Shown piece after piece: positions 25,390-34,017 of a stretch of 64,000 nt of DNA. Within the stretch, counting starts at the first letter, position 1, and each line of letters starts with the position of its first letter. A model generated the notes under the pieces. The model ran no database searches. It saw only the letters and a list, made by a program, of their open reading frames with translations, and was not told the origin of the DNA. The stretch lies in NCBI GenBank assembly GCA_045634365.1, contig JAZRAC010000014.1, forward strand, positions 1 to 64,000, written 5' to 3'. This stretch comes from HGM04593 sp045634365. Its GTDB lineage: Bacteria > Bacteroidota > Bacteroidia > Bacteroidales > Bacteroidaceae. The position numbers were made by a program, and so were the translations under genes.

Positions 25390-26352
25390 TTATTCCTTCC
25401 AGCCAAGAGCCGAGGCACCAAGAACCGCAGCGTCGGCACCGGGAAGAGAAGATTTAAGTACTTTAACCTTATCTTTCCACAAGAATACAACATTCTCGTT
25501 CATACGCTTGCGGATGGGCTCCAACAAAAGGTCGCCGGCATTGGCAAGGCCACCGAAGAGCACAATTGCCTCGGGTGCCGAGAAGGCAATGAAGTTACAG
25601 AATGCATCGCCAAGCACGTTGCCTGTAAATTCGAAAATCTCCTTTGCAAGCTCGTCGCCCTGCATTGCCGCGTCGAAAAGCATTTTAGATGTAAGTTCGT
25701 TTATGCAAACATCGCGCAAAAGGCTGGGAGTATCGCGTTCCACGAGCCATTTTTTTGCAGTGCGCACAATACCTGTGGCCGATGCGTATGTTTCCAAGCA
25801 GTCGACACGACCGCAACCACATTGGCGGCCTTCGAGTACCGGAGCCGTTACGTGACCAAGCTCACCCGCAAAGCCATCGTGACCATAGATAAGCTGTCCG
25901 TTGGCAACAATACCGCTACCCACGCCCGTACCAAGGGTTATATAAACAAAGTCCTTCATTCCCTGCGCAACGCCATACTTCATTTCGCCGATGGCAGCAG
26001 CGTTGGCATCATTTGTAACCTTTGTGGGAATTCCGGTCTTTTTCTCAATGAGCCAGCCAAGAGGCACAATACCTTTCCAAGGCAAGTTGGCTGCATTAAC
26101 AATCTCGCCGGTATAATAGTTGGCCATAGGAGCACCCACGCCTATACCTTCGATTTTGCCCTTAACACCACACTCCTCGGCAAGTTTGTTAATCACCGCT
26201 GCAAGAGTATCGGTGTACTCCTCAATCTCTGGATGTGCCTGTGTTTTTGTTGTATCGTCCTTTGCAAGGATGTGTCCTTTTGCATCAACCAGACCTATTA
26301 CGGTATTTGTTCCGCCAAGGTCAATTCCAATTACATACTTTTCGTTCATCAT
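25390..26352 (-). CDS. ROK family sugar kinase
   Basis: 320-residue sugar kinase of the ROK family. The ATP loop is IDLGGTNTVIG at residues 9-20, and the zinc-binding signature appears as GRQCGCGRVDCLE, with the GELGHV motif before it. Possible substrates are glucose and N-acetylglucosamine or N-acetylmannosamine, which motifs alone cannot separate. Being divergent from a GH20 hexosaminidase and close to the nagB-like gene makes N-acetylglucosamine a reasonable inference. Confidence 0.87.
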   Translation of the reverse strand: MMNEKYVIGIDLGGTNTVIGLVDAKGHILAKDDTTKTQAHPEIEEYTDTLAAVINKLAEECGVKGKIEGIGVGAPMANYYTGEIVNAANLPWKGIVPLGWLIEKKTGIPTKVTNDANAAAIGEMKYGVAQGMKDFVYITLGTGVGSGIVANGQLIYGHDGFAGELGHVTAPVLEGRQCGCGRVDCLETYASATGIVRTAKKWLVERDTPSLLRDVCINELTSKMLFDAAMQGDELAKEIFEFTGNVLGDAFCNFIAFSAPEAIVLFGGLANAGDLLLEPIRKRMNENVVFLWKDKVKVLKSSLPGADAAVLGASALGWKE

Positions 26353-26398
26353 ATTATGTCAATTTAGTTACGTTTTATTTTCGGGATAGTTAACTTTG

Positions 26399-26406
26399 CG
26401 AATATA
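26399..26406 (-). promoter_or_regulatory. Candidate -7 box before the ROK kinase gene
   Basis: TATATTCG on the minus strand, a TAnnTTCG variant of the consensus, 47 bp upstream of the start. Confidence 0.45.
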
Positions 26407-26463
26407 GGCAAAATTTCGAACATCACATAAACGATTGTCGAAAAAAACAAAAAAGAAAGTTAT

Positions 26464-26495
26464 TTTGTCTTTTTAGTTCATTGATATTATATTTG
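26464..26495 (+). promoter_or_regulatory. Promoter before the GH20 gene
   Basis: -33 TTTG at 26464-26467, 20-bp spacer, -7 TATATTTG at 26488-26495. Predicted start near 26502, 23 bp before the ATG. Confidence 0.8.
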
Positions 26496-26524
26496 CAAAA
26501 GTATAATTAACAAATTCAAGTAAA

Positions 26525-28195
26525 ATGAATCGCATCCTCTCAATTTTAGTCCTGCTCTTTGTCTGCATTATCGCAGCACCGGCACAAACAGACAATTTCA
26601 ACAACCTTCTCCCAAAGCCCCGGAAAGTAACACCCGGATTTTCGGGATGCTTTTTCGAGATTACCCCAAAGACACCGATAATAGATTTAACCGACAACCC
26701 CGACACAAAAAATGTCGTTGCCGAAATTAACCGCATTGCCGAAGCTGTGCTTGGCTACAAACTAAAATGCCGCACCGCAGTAAAAGGGACCGGATGTATT
26801 ATTATAAGAAAGAACAATAATATTCCCTCCGAAGGATACATTCTCGACATTACCCCCGAGAATATCATCATACAAAGTCGCGATTGTGCCGGAGCCTTCT
26901 ACGCCGTGCAGTCGCTCAAACAGATGGTGCCGGTGCAGGCATTTGAAACGCCCATAAATCTGCAAACGATTAAATTGCCCACAGTAAAAGTTGAAGATGC
27001 CCCACACTTCTCCTATCGTGGCTTTATGCTCGATTGCTCGCGCCATTTTTGGGACACAAACACCATAAAAGAGATAATCGACATTCTCGCCCTGCACAAG
27101 ATGAACCGCTTTCATTGGCACCTCACCGAGGACCAAGGATGGAGAATAGAGATAAAGAAATATCCTCTGCTCACCGAGAAAGGCAGCCTGCGCGAGGAGA
27201 CCACCATCGGACACAACGAGGGCTTCGACGGTATTCCATACGGCGGCTACTACACACAGAAAGATATAAAGGAGATTGTAAAATATGCAGCCGAGCGTTT
27301 CATCACCATAATACCCGAAATTGAGATACCCGGACACTCGCTCGGTGCCCTTTGCGCCTATCCGTGGTTGGGTTGCCGAGGCGAAGAAGGCAACTACAAG
27401 ACTTGGCCAATGTGGGGCGTTTCTCCGCAAATAGCCTGCGCCGGCAAGGAGAGCACATTTGAATTCTGGCAGAATGTGCTGACAGAAGTAATAGAGTTGT
27501 TCCCCTCGGAGTATATACATATTGGCGGCGACGAAGCACCTCGCGACGAATGGAAGGTGTGCCCCAACTGCCAAAATCGCATAAAAGAGAATGGGCTGAA
27601 AAACGAGGCCGAGCTACAATCCTATGTAAACGAGCGCATAGAGAAATTCCTCAACAGCAAAGGCCGCAAAATGATTGGCTGGGACGAAATTCTCGAAGGC
27701 GGAGTGAGCCAAGATGCGACAATAATGTCGTGGCGAGGAGCATCGGGAGGAATCACCGCAGCCCGCAAAGGCAATTACGCAATTATGACTCCCAACAACC
27801 ACTGCTACCTCGACTATTACCAGACAACCGACCGCACCGACGAGCCCGACGCCATTGGCGGTTACGTTCCCCTGCACAAAGTATACGAGCTTAACCCATA
27901 CGACCAACTCACTCCCGAGGAGCAAAAATTCATTATGGGAGTACAAGGTAACCTTTGGTGCGAATATATCCCCACCCCTATGCAACTGCAATATATGGCA
28001 CTGCCCCGTTTGGGTGCCATTGCCGAAATTGGTTGGAGCAACCCCTCGCCCGAGCAGAAAAACACAAACGAATTTATCGACCGTGCCAAGAACCTGTCGC
28101 GCTACTACTCGGTATTCGGGTGGAACTTTGCCAAGCACTTCTACGAGGGAGTCACCCCCACCGAAAAGAATAAAAAAGCGAACCGTGGGTGGTAG
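26525..28195 (+). CDS. Beta-N-acetylhexosaminidase, GH20
   Basis: Secreted exo-enzyme that removes terminal GlcNAc or GalNAc. The 556 residues start with a signal peptide (about 1-20, APAQ cleavage region). A GH20b-type N-terminal domain follows (to about 140). The GH20 barrel then shows the motifs FSYRGFMLDCSRHFW, MNRFHWHLTEDQGWRIEI, PEIEIPGHS and the catalytic pair Asp336-Glu337 in HIGGDEAP. Substrate-assisted catalysis uses this pair. It is divergent from the ROK kinase and driven by a strong promoter. Fits mucin or N-glycan degradation. Confidence 0.94.
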   Translation: MNRILSILVLLFVCIIAAPAQTDNFNNLLPKPRKVTPGFSGCFFEITPKTPIIDLTDNPDTKNVVAEINRIAEAVLGYKLKCRTAVKGTGCIIIRKNNNIPSEGYILDITPENIIIQSRDCAGAFYAVQSLKQMVPVQAFETPINLQTIKLPTVKVEDAPHFSYRGFMLDCSRHFWDTNTIKEIIDILALHKMNRFHWHLTEDQGWRIEIKKYPLLTEKGSLREETTIGHNEGFDGIPYGGYYTQKDIKEIVKYAAERFITIIPEIEIPGHSLGALCAYPWLGCRGEEGNYKTWPMWGVSPQIACAGKESTFEFWQNVLTEVIELFPSEYIHIGGDEAPRDEWKVCPNCQNRIKENGLKNEAELQSYVNERIEKFLNSKGRKMIGWDEILEGGVSQDATIMSWRGASGGITAARKGNYAIMTPNNHCYLDYYQTTDRTDEPDAIGGYVPLHKVYELNPYDQLTPEEQKFIMGVQGNLWCEYIPTPMQLQYMALPRLGAIAEIGWSNPSPEQKNTNEFIDRAKNLSRYYSVFGWNFAKHFYEGVTPTEKNKKANRGW

Positions 28196-28212
28196 CAACA
28201 CCACACACATAT

Positions 28213-28257
28213 ATACAAAATGGAGGAGCTGCTGAATGATGCTCCTCCATTTTGTAT
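28213..28257. terminator. 17-bp perfect inverted repeat downstream of the GH20 gene
   Basis: Arms 28213-28229 and 28241-28257 are perfectly complementary with an 11-nt loop, core AAAATGGAGGAGC. It lies between convergent genes. Confidence 0.8.
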
Positions 28258-28270
28258 TATAAAGCAAATA

Positions 28271-28600
28271 CTATTTATTCTTTTTCATAAGCTCGCGACG
28301 CTTAGTCGAAGCAGCCTTGGTTAGAGTATTATGAGCTTTTATACGACGCTCATACAATTTATTCTTTTTTCCATCCACCATAGGCTTACGGGTTGTCTCT
28401 GCCTCCTCGGCATAATCCTGTGTAAGAGTTCTTATATCCACTCTAAATTGTTTCATCACAGCAATCAGTTCCTCAGGCGAAGCTGCGTTCTCCACCTGCT
28501 CTTGTGCTTCCTCGCAAATATCTTCATATTTATCTAAATAACCATCGCTGCAAGAAACAAACGCAAAAGCCGACAAGGCTATCAAAAGAGACTTTTTCAT
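28271..28600 (-). CDS. Small predicted lipoprotein, function unknown
   Basis: 109 residues starting MKKSLLIALSAFAFVSC, a lipoprotein signal with Cys17 as the lipidated residue. A charged, probably helical body follows (DICEEAQEQVENAASPEELIAVM, then RRIKAHNTLTKA) with a Lys/Arg-rich tail. ATG 28600 is chosen because the signal peptide starts there; an upstream in-frame GTG at 28666 would bury it. The family is unrecognised. Confidence 0.72.
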   Translation of the reverse strand: MKKSLLIALSAFAFVSCSDGYLDKYEDICEEAQEQVENAASPEELIAVMKQFRVDIRTLTQDYAEEAETTRKPMVDGKKNKLYERRIKAHNTLTKAASTKRRELMKKNK

Positions 28601-28676
28601 ATTATTACACTTATTATTATATTTAATATCACATTTGGGAGGATTATGCATATAAGCATTTTCCACAAACTCATTG

Positions 28677-28684
28677 CAAATATA
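28677..28684 (-). promoter_or_regulatory. -7 box before the small lipoprotein gene
   Basis: TATATTTG on the minus strand, 76 bp upstream of ATG 28600. Consistent with translation starting there. Confidence 0.55.
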
Positions 28685-28757
28685 TTATTTTTTACCTTAT
28701 CTTGCCATAAATTACAAAAAATGTAGCCGTTTCCCATTGTAAATGTTTCAATATTCT

Positions 28758-28765
28758 TATATTTG
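28758..28765 (+). promoter_or_regulatory. -7 box before the sialate esterase-like gene
   Basis: TATATTTG on the plus strand, 38 bp before ATG 28803. An in-frame ATG at 28743 lies upstream of this box and so is not the start. Confidence 0.55.
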
Positions 28766-28802
28766 TAACACTCACACAGAAAAACATAAACAACAAAAAA
28801 AT

Positions 28803-30881
28803 ATGAAAAGAATCTTATTCACGGCACTGCTGTTCATCAGCATCACAATTGCTGCACAAGAAAAAATACGCGTTGCCTGCATAGGCAACAGTGTCACATA
28901 CGGATACGGGCACCGGAATCCGGCCGAAACATCATACCCCACACAATTGGGCCGATTGCTTGGCGATGGCTACACGGTGGGCAACTTCGGAAAATCGGGA
29001 GCAACATTGCTCAATAAAGGGCACCGCCCGTATACCGAGCAACAAGAATATCGCGCTGCACTGGAATTTGCGCCCGACATTGCAATAATACACCTTGGGC
29101 TTAACGACACCGACCCTCGCAACTGGCCCAAACACAGCGAAGAGTTTATCCCCGACTACCTTGCGCTAATCGACACGCTACGCAAAATAAATCCCAAGGT
29201 CGATGTGAAAATATGCCGGATGACTCCCATATTTCATTGGCACCACCGCTTCAAAAGTGGCACACGCGACTGGTACAAAGAGATTCAATGTGCCATCGAG
29301 GAGACGGCAAAGCTCGCCCGAGTGGAACTTATCGATTTTCAGGAGCTACTGTACAACCGCCCCGACCTGATGCCCGACGCGCTTCACCCCGACGAACAAG
29401 GAGCCTCACTGCTTGCCAAGAGAGTCTATTCGGCCATCACAGGCAATTTTGGCGGGCTGTCGCTCCCTGCCATTTACAGCGACAATATGGTAATTCAGCG
29501 CGACGTGCCTTTCACCCTCACAGGCACAGCCGATGCAGGAGCCAAAATAACAGCAAAGCTCGGCAAGCAGAAAAAGAGAGCCACCGCAGGCAGCGACGGC
29601 AAATGGCAGATAACCTTCAAGCCCTTTAAGGCCGACGGAAAGAGCCTCACCCTCACAATTAAAGGTTGTGGGAAAAGCATAGAATACAGAAACATTCTGG
29701 CAGGAGAAGTGTGGCTCTGTTCGGGGCAATCGAATATGGCATTTATGGTGAAAGAGAGCTCTCACGCAGAAGAGAGCCTCAACGGCTGCAACAAGAAGCA
29801 GGTGCGACTCTATAATATGAAGCCCCGTGTATATACCGACAATGTAGAATGGAGCGCAGAAGAGCTCGAAAAGATAAACAACCACAACTACTACCTGCCC
29901 ACAAAATGGCAACCGGCCGACGAAGAGAGCGTTAAGGAATTCTCGGCAGTGGCCTATCACTTCGGTGCAATGCTCGCCGACTCACTCGGCGTGCCCATAG
30001 GGCTCATCTGCAACGCCATCGGAGGTGCTCCCGCCGAGGCCTTCATCGACCGTGAGACACTCGAATGGCACCCGCAGCTATTGGACATCCTCTACGATTG
30101 GAAAAGAAACGAAATGATACAGGATTGGTGCCGCGGCCGCGCTGCGCTCAACATAAAAAACAGCAAGAACAAACTACAACGCCACCCCTACGAGCCCGCC
30201 TTTCTCTATGAAACAGGCATTGCGCCCATTGCCTCTTACCCCATAAGAGGAGCAATATGGTACCAAGGTGAATCTAATGCACACAATGTGGAGCTGCACG
30301 AAGCAATCTTCCCCACCCTCGTAAAAAGCTGGCGCAATACGTGGAACAACGCCCAATTGCCATTCTACTTTGTGCAGCTATCGAGCATTGAACGCCCCAC
30401 TTGGCCACAATTCCGCGACTCGCAACGCCGCCTTGCAGCCAATATTGAAAATTGCGAATTTGCCGTATCGAGCGACAAGGGCCACCGTTGGAACGTTCAC
30501 CCCACGGAGAAAAAGCCCGTTGGCGAGCGCCTTGCCCGTCGCGCCCTCTACCACACATACGGAATGAACCGAATAACCCCTTGCGGCCCCACCATCGAAA
30601 AAGCCGACAGGATGGGTAACAGCATCCTGCTCACGTTCAGCAACGCAAAAGGACTCACAAGCAGCGACGGAGAGGCACTGCGCACATTTGAAATTGCCGA
30701 AGAGGATGGCAAATTCCTTCCGGCCGAGAGTGTGGAGATTATGGGCAACAAGGTGCGTATAAGAAACTGTGACATTGAGGTCCCCTATCGTGCCCGCTAC
30801 GGCTGGCAGCCTTTTACCACCGCCAACCTTGTAAACTGCGAGGGATTGCCCGCAAGCACATTTGAAATAAAAGTGCGTTAA
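28803..30881 (+). CDS. Two-domain SGNH hydrolase / sialate O-acetylesterase-like protein
   Basis: 692 residues with a signal peptide (about 1-18, AAQ). Domain 1 (about 20-215) is an SGNH/GDSL hydrolase: nucleophile Ser30 in GNSVTYG, IIHLGLNDTD, and the Asp-x-x-His ending DALHPDEQG. Domain 2 (about 220-690) is a sialic-acid 9-O-acetylesterase (SASA) domain: VWLCSGQSNM with Ser310, PIGLICNAIGG, and WYQGESNA. Both remove acyl groups; the second typically deacetylates sialic acid on host glycans. Next to sulfatase and hexosaminidase genes this fits mucin glycan processing. Substrates of the first domain are unknown. Confidence 0.88.
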   Translation: MKRILFTALLFISITIAAQEKIRVACIGNSVTYGYGHRNPAETSYPTQLGRLLGDGYTVGNFGKSGATLLNKGHRPYTEQQEYRAALEFAPDIAIIHLGLNDTDPRNWPKHSEEFIPDYLALIDTLRKINPKVDVKICRMTPIFHWHHRFKSGTRDWYKEIQCAIEETAKLARVELIDFQELLYNRPDLMPDALHPDEQGASLLAKRVYSAITGNFGGLSLPAIYSDNMVIQRDVPFTLTGTADAGAKITAKLGKQKKRATAGSDGKWQITFKPFKADGKSLTLTIKGCGKSIEYRNILAGEVWLCSGQSNMAFMVKESSHAEESLNGCNKKQVRLYNMKPRVYTDNVEWSAEELEKINNHNYYLPTKWQPADEESVKEFSAVAYHFGAMLADSLGVPIGLICNAIGGAPAEAFIDRETLEWHPQLLDILYDWKRNEMIQDWCRGRAALNIKNSKNKLQRHPYEPAFLYETGIAPIASYPIRGAIWYQGESNAHNVELHEAIFPTLVKSWRNTWNNAQLPFYFVQLSSIERPTWPQFRDSQRRLAANIENCEFAVSSDKGHRWNVHPTEKKPVGERLARRALYHTYGMNRITPCGPTIEKADRMGNSILLTFSNAKGLTSSDGEALRTFEIAEEDGKFLPAESVEIMGNKVRIRNCDIEVPYRARYGWQPFTTANLVNCEGLPASTFEIKVR

Positions 30882-30889
30882 AGAAGATT

Positions 30890-31585
30890 TTACTCACCCC
30901 CAAAATTCATATAGCCGTAAAATTTTTCTTTATAATTCTTGTATCCCGATTTTCGCTGATACTCCTCCCTCTTGTGTGGCAACAGAGTGGGGTAATTTAT
31001 TCCGTCGTAGAAATATTGAAAGGCTACGCGGGAAATCTCCATTTCTTTTGGGAATTTATCCTTTTTGCGATTATATATTTTGTTAAAATGCTCCGCTCTA
31101 TTGCACTCCGTTACGGTGGACCAGCAAAATTGCCAAAATTCCATTTGGTGCCCTTTTTGCAATTTCGAGAGATAATTCAGCACTACACTCTCGTGGTCAA
31201 AAAGATAGTTAATCAAATATTCTTGAAAGGCACTTGTACATTCTCCGGTGTGTTTCATTCCTATGGTTAAATCCACTATTTTCTTGCAAAGGACAGTGTC
31301 GTTTATGTGTGAAAGGCCAAGTAGTTGTTCAATATGCTCACTGCACATTTGACTCATTGACAAATCGTATTCATCATCCCAAACATAGCAATAAGTCATT
31401 ACCCATTCCAACCAAGTTGTCGGGAAGGCTTCCAAAAACTCCATTTCTGTTTGGGCGGTACGCTCTCCCCGTTCCAAAGTTCTAAATGCATTGTTCAGCC
31501 TTGCTGTATCAACAGGGAAATATTGTGCTTTTGCCGTTGCAAGCAGAACAACGAACAGCAGTGCGGTAAAAATCATTCGTTTCAT
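30890..31585 (-). CDS. Secreted hypothetical protein (orphan)
   Basis: 231 residues with a clear signal peptide (about 1-20, cleavage at TAKA-QYF). The mature part is mostly helical-looking and aromatic-rich, with several Cys (MTYCYVWDDEYD, SQMCSEHIEQLLGL, QFCWSTVTECNR). No domain is recognised. The region is AT-richer than the neighbours. It starts only 8 bp after the stop of the broken DUF5675-like gene upstream and is probably co-transcribed with it. That pairing and the periplasmic signal would suit a protective partner of a secreted enzyme, but nothing in the sequence proves this. Confidence 0.65.
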   Translation of the reverse strand: MKRMIFTALLFVVLLATAKAQYFPVDTARLNNAFRTLERGERTAQTEMEFLEAFPTTWLEWVMTYCYVWDDEYDLSMSQMCSEHIEQLLGLSHINDTVLCKKIVDLTIGMKHTGECTSAFQEYLINYLFDHESVVLNYLSKLQKGHQMEFWQFCWSTVTECNRAEHFNKIYNRKKDKFPKEMEISRVAFQYFYDGINYPTLLPHKREEYQRKSGYKNYKEKFYGYMNFGGE

Positions 31586-31593
31586 AAAGGATG

Positions 31594-32219
31594 TTATTTA
31601 TATAAATATTCAAAATGAGGGCCTACGTTTATTTTAATTCCATTTTGTCCGTATTTATCGAAGAAATTGAAAAGTTCTTCTCTTTTTCCTCCATTGTTTA
31701 TTGTATAATCTTGTATATGCTCATTAAAATTAAAAGTTCCTCCCGGAATAAAGCAACCAGTGGTGTTCCCACCATTTCTTCCTCCGTGTATAGCAATTCC
31801 GCTACGTCCGGGTGGGTTGTCAATATACCATTTAAAACCTAATTCTTTGACCTTCGGCTGTCCTTTTTCTCTCTTCTTTCGTTTACTCTTTTCAACATTT
31901 CAGCATTAGGGATTATTTCGTAACCGCCACTCATAATAGCAGTATCACCACCTTCTTTTTTAGCTCTTTCGTAATCTGCTTCCGGTTCAAGGAAATACCC
32001 CTCCATCGAGTCAACCTTGTTACCTTGTTCGTCGTATGCGTCTGCCTGAAAAGCACTTATTGTACTATTTTTTCCATAGTACAATCTATTGGTTCTCACT
32101 ACAACGTTTGTTTTTGGTTTGTTGTTTTCATCCTCTCTCGGCTCATCATACATTCTTCCCATCATAGCCTCCTCAATAAGGCTTGGTACTCTTTTTCTTT
32201 TATTGAAATAGTTTTCCAT
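31594..32219 (-). pseudogene. Frameshifted DUF5675-like gene
   Basis: Two adjacent minus-strand frames make one protein if a single base is restored in an A-run (T5 on the plus strand at 31864-31868). The first part, from ATG 32219, gives 126 residues (MENYFNKRKRVPSL..., containing MEGYFLEPEADYERA and GGDTAIMSGGYEIIP). The second part, reading from about 31868 to the stop at 31594-31596, gives GQPKVKELGFKWYID, then GRSGIAIHGGRNGGN, TTGCFIPGG and VGPHFEYLYK. The His-Gly-x-Asn and Thr-x-Gly-Cys pattern resembles DUF5675 and, more distantly, L,D-transpeptidase-like effectors. It could be a true frameshift, programmed slippage, or a sequencing error in the homopolymer. ATG 32219 follows the promoter at 32247-32254. 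Confidence 0.65.
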
Positions 32220-32246
32220 TTTCTTTTTTTCAACAAAAGTAGAACG

Positions 32247-32254
32247 CAAATATA
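32247..32254 (-). promoter_or_regulatory. -7 box before the DUF5675-like gene
   Basis: TATATTTG on the minus strand, 27 bp upstream of ATG 32219. It rules out the upstream in-frame ATG at 32318 as start on this transcript. Confidence 0.55.
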
Positions 32255-32372
32255 GCGACAAGGTTGTCAAAATACTAATTTTCGCAAAGAAAAGAAGAAT
32301 TATATTCCGGCTACTCATTCAACGGGCAAATAATTGTTGCTTGTTTAATCGTTAAACGAAGAATTCAAAAAA

Positions 32373-32410
32373 AAGAGACCGACTAAAAAGTATTTTTTAG
32401 CGGTCTCTTT
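32373..32410 (-). terminator. Stem-loop terminator downstream of kbl
   Basis: Stem formed by AAAGAGACCG and CTAAAAA on one side with their complements on the other, one bulged base and a short loop. On the minus strand it is followed by eight T. Located about 150 bp beyond the end of kbl. The stretch 32411-32562 between terminator and gene contains no recognised feature. Confidence 0.7.
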
Positions 32411-32562
32411 CTTGTAGGAAATGAATAAAAAGATGTAGTTCAAGGCTTGCGTAGCCCGAAAAACCGGAGTTTACTAAGCGTAAATGAGGATTTTGAAGGC
32501 AAGCGTAACGAAGAAACACACTTTTTAGTAATCTTCTTTTTTTGAGTTTGGTATTTCTTCAA

Positions 32563-33753
32563 TTACTTTATTACTCCAAGCTCCTTACCCACCTTGATGA
32601 AGGCTGCAATTGCACGGTCAAGATGTTCGGGCTCGTGGGCTGCCGACAACTGCACACGAATGCGTGCCTGCCCTTTGGGAACCACAGGATAGTAGAAGCC
32701 TGTTACGAATATGCCCTCTTGGGCCATCTTCTGCGCAAACACCTGCGAAAGAGGAGCATCGTAGAGCATCACCGCGCAGATTGCCGACTGTGTGGGCTTA
32801 ATATCAAAGCCTGCGGCGAGCATCTTGTCGCGGAAATAGTTTACATTATTCTGTAACTTTGTGTGCAACGCATCGCTCTCACCCAACATCTTAAACATCT
32901 CGATAGATGCACCCACCACCGAAGGAGGCAGAGAGTTTGAGAAGAGATAAGGGCGTGAACGCTGGCGCAACATATCGATAATCTCCTTGCGGCCGGTAGT
33001 AAAACCACCCACAGCACCACCAAACGCCTTACCGAGTGTTCCGGTGAAAATATCGATGCGACCATAGCAATCGAACTGCTCGGCAACACCGTGACCGGTT
33101 GCACCCACCACTCCTGCCGAGTGACTCTCATCGACCATCACCAGCGCATCGTACTTTTCGGCAAGGTCGCATATTTTATCCATAGGAGCCACATTACCGT
33201 CCATAGAGAAAACCCCATCGGTAACAATTATGCGGTAACGCTGCGCCTGTGCCTCTTGCAGGCAACGTTCAAGGTCGGCCATATCAGCATTGGCGTAACG
33301 ATAGCGTTGCGCCTTGCACAAGCGCACACCGTCGATAATGGATGCGTGGTTCAAAGAATCGGAGATAATAGCATCCTCCGCAGTGAACAGAGGCTCAAAC
33401 AAGCCACCATTTGCGTCGAAACAAGCAGCATAGAGAATAGTATCCTCGGTCTTGAAATAATCGGAGACAGCCTTTTCGAGCACCTTGTGATAATCCTGTG
33501 TGCCACAAATGAAACGCACCGACGACATTCCAAAGCCACGCTCCTCCATTGCCTGCTCGGCAGCCTTTATAAGGCGAGGATTGTTCGACAGACCCAGATA
33601 GTTGTTGGCACAAAAGTTAAGAGCCTTTGAACCATCTTCGAGTGTAATTTCGGCAAACTGTTGCGATGCAATGTTACGCTCCTTCTTGTACAAGCCGGCA
33701 GCCTCTATTGCAGCCAACTCATCCTGTAAGTGTTGTTGAAATTTTCCGTACAT
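32563..33753 (-). CDS. kbl: Glycine C-acetyltransferase (2-amino-3-ketobutyrate CoA ligase)
   Basis: PLP enzyme that cleaves 2-amino-3-ketobutyrate with CoA to glycine and acetyl-CoA, the second step of threonine catabolism. The 396 residues match the alpha-oxoamine synthase family: FCANNYLGLSNNP, DESHSAGVVGATGHG, and the PLP lysine in TGTLGKAFGGAVGG. It is divergent from a threonine dehydrogenase gene 264 bp away, which supports Kbl over the related synthases of biotin or heme pathways. Confidence 0.95.
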   Translation of the reverse strand: MYGKFQQHLQDELAAIEAAGLYKKERNIASQQFAEITLEDGSKALNFCANNYLGLSNNPRLIKAAEQAMEERGFGMSSVRFICGTQDYHKVLEKAVSDYFKTEDTILYAACFDANGGLFEPLFTAEDAIISDSLNHASIIDGVRLCKAQRYRYANADMADLERCLQEAQAQRYRIIVTDGVFSMDGNVAPMDKICDLAEKYDALVMVDESHSAGVVGATGHGVAEQFDCYGRIDIFTGTLGKAFGGAVGGFTTGRKEIIDMLRQRSRPYLFSNSLPPSVVGASIEMFKMLGESDALHTKLQNNVNYFRDKMLAAGFDIKPTQSAICAVMLYDAPLSQVFAQKMAQEGIFVTGFYYPVVPKGQARIRVQLSAAHEPEHLDRAIAAFIKVGKELGVIK

Positions 33754-33790
33754 ATATTATATATTTAAGACATTATCGTGTATCCACGCG

Positions 33791-33798
33791 CAAATGTA
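33791..33798 (-). promoter_or_regulatory. -7 box before kbl
   Basis: TACATTTG on the minus strand, 37 bp upstream of the start. The rest of the 264-bp divergent region is AT-rich, with no other clear signal. Confidence 0.5.
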
Positions 33799-34017
33799 CC
33801 TTTTTTCTTCTTATGTTCGCAATATTTGAGAGACAAAAATTACCTGCAAGCTACATTTGATGCAAGAAAAACGCATATTTATTTACAAAAGCCCCTCACT
33901 CGGAAAGAGTTATGTTTTTGAACCAAAAAAAGAGAGTAAAGAGAAAGAAATAACAAAAAAATAGCATTATATTAGCAGAAAATTTCGCAATATAAAAATA
34001 CAAACATATATAGCATT

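Noticed and set aside
25378..26367. Plus-strand open frame (329 codons) covering the ROK kinase gene
   Set aside because: The minus strand encodes an unmistakable ROK kinase; the plus frame has no motif and no promoter.
31615..31842. Plus-strand open frame (75 codons)
   Set aside because: It lies opposite the second half of the frameshifted DUF5675-like gene, whose minus-strand reading gives conserved motifs.
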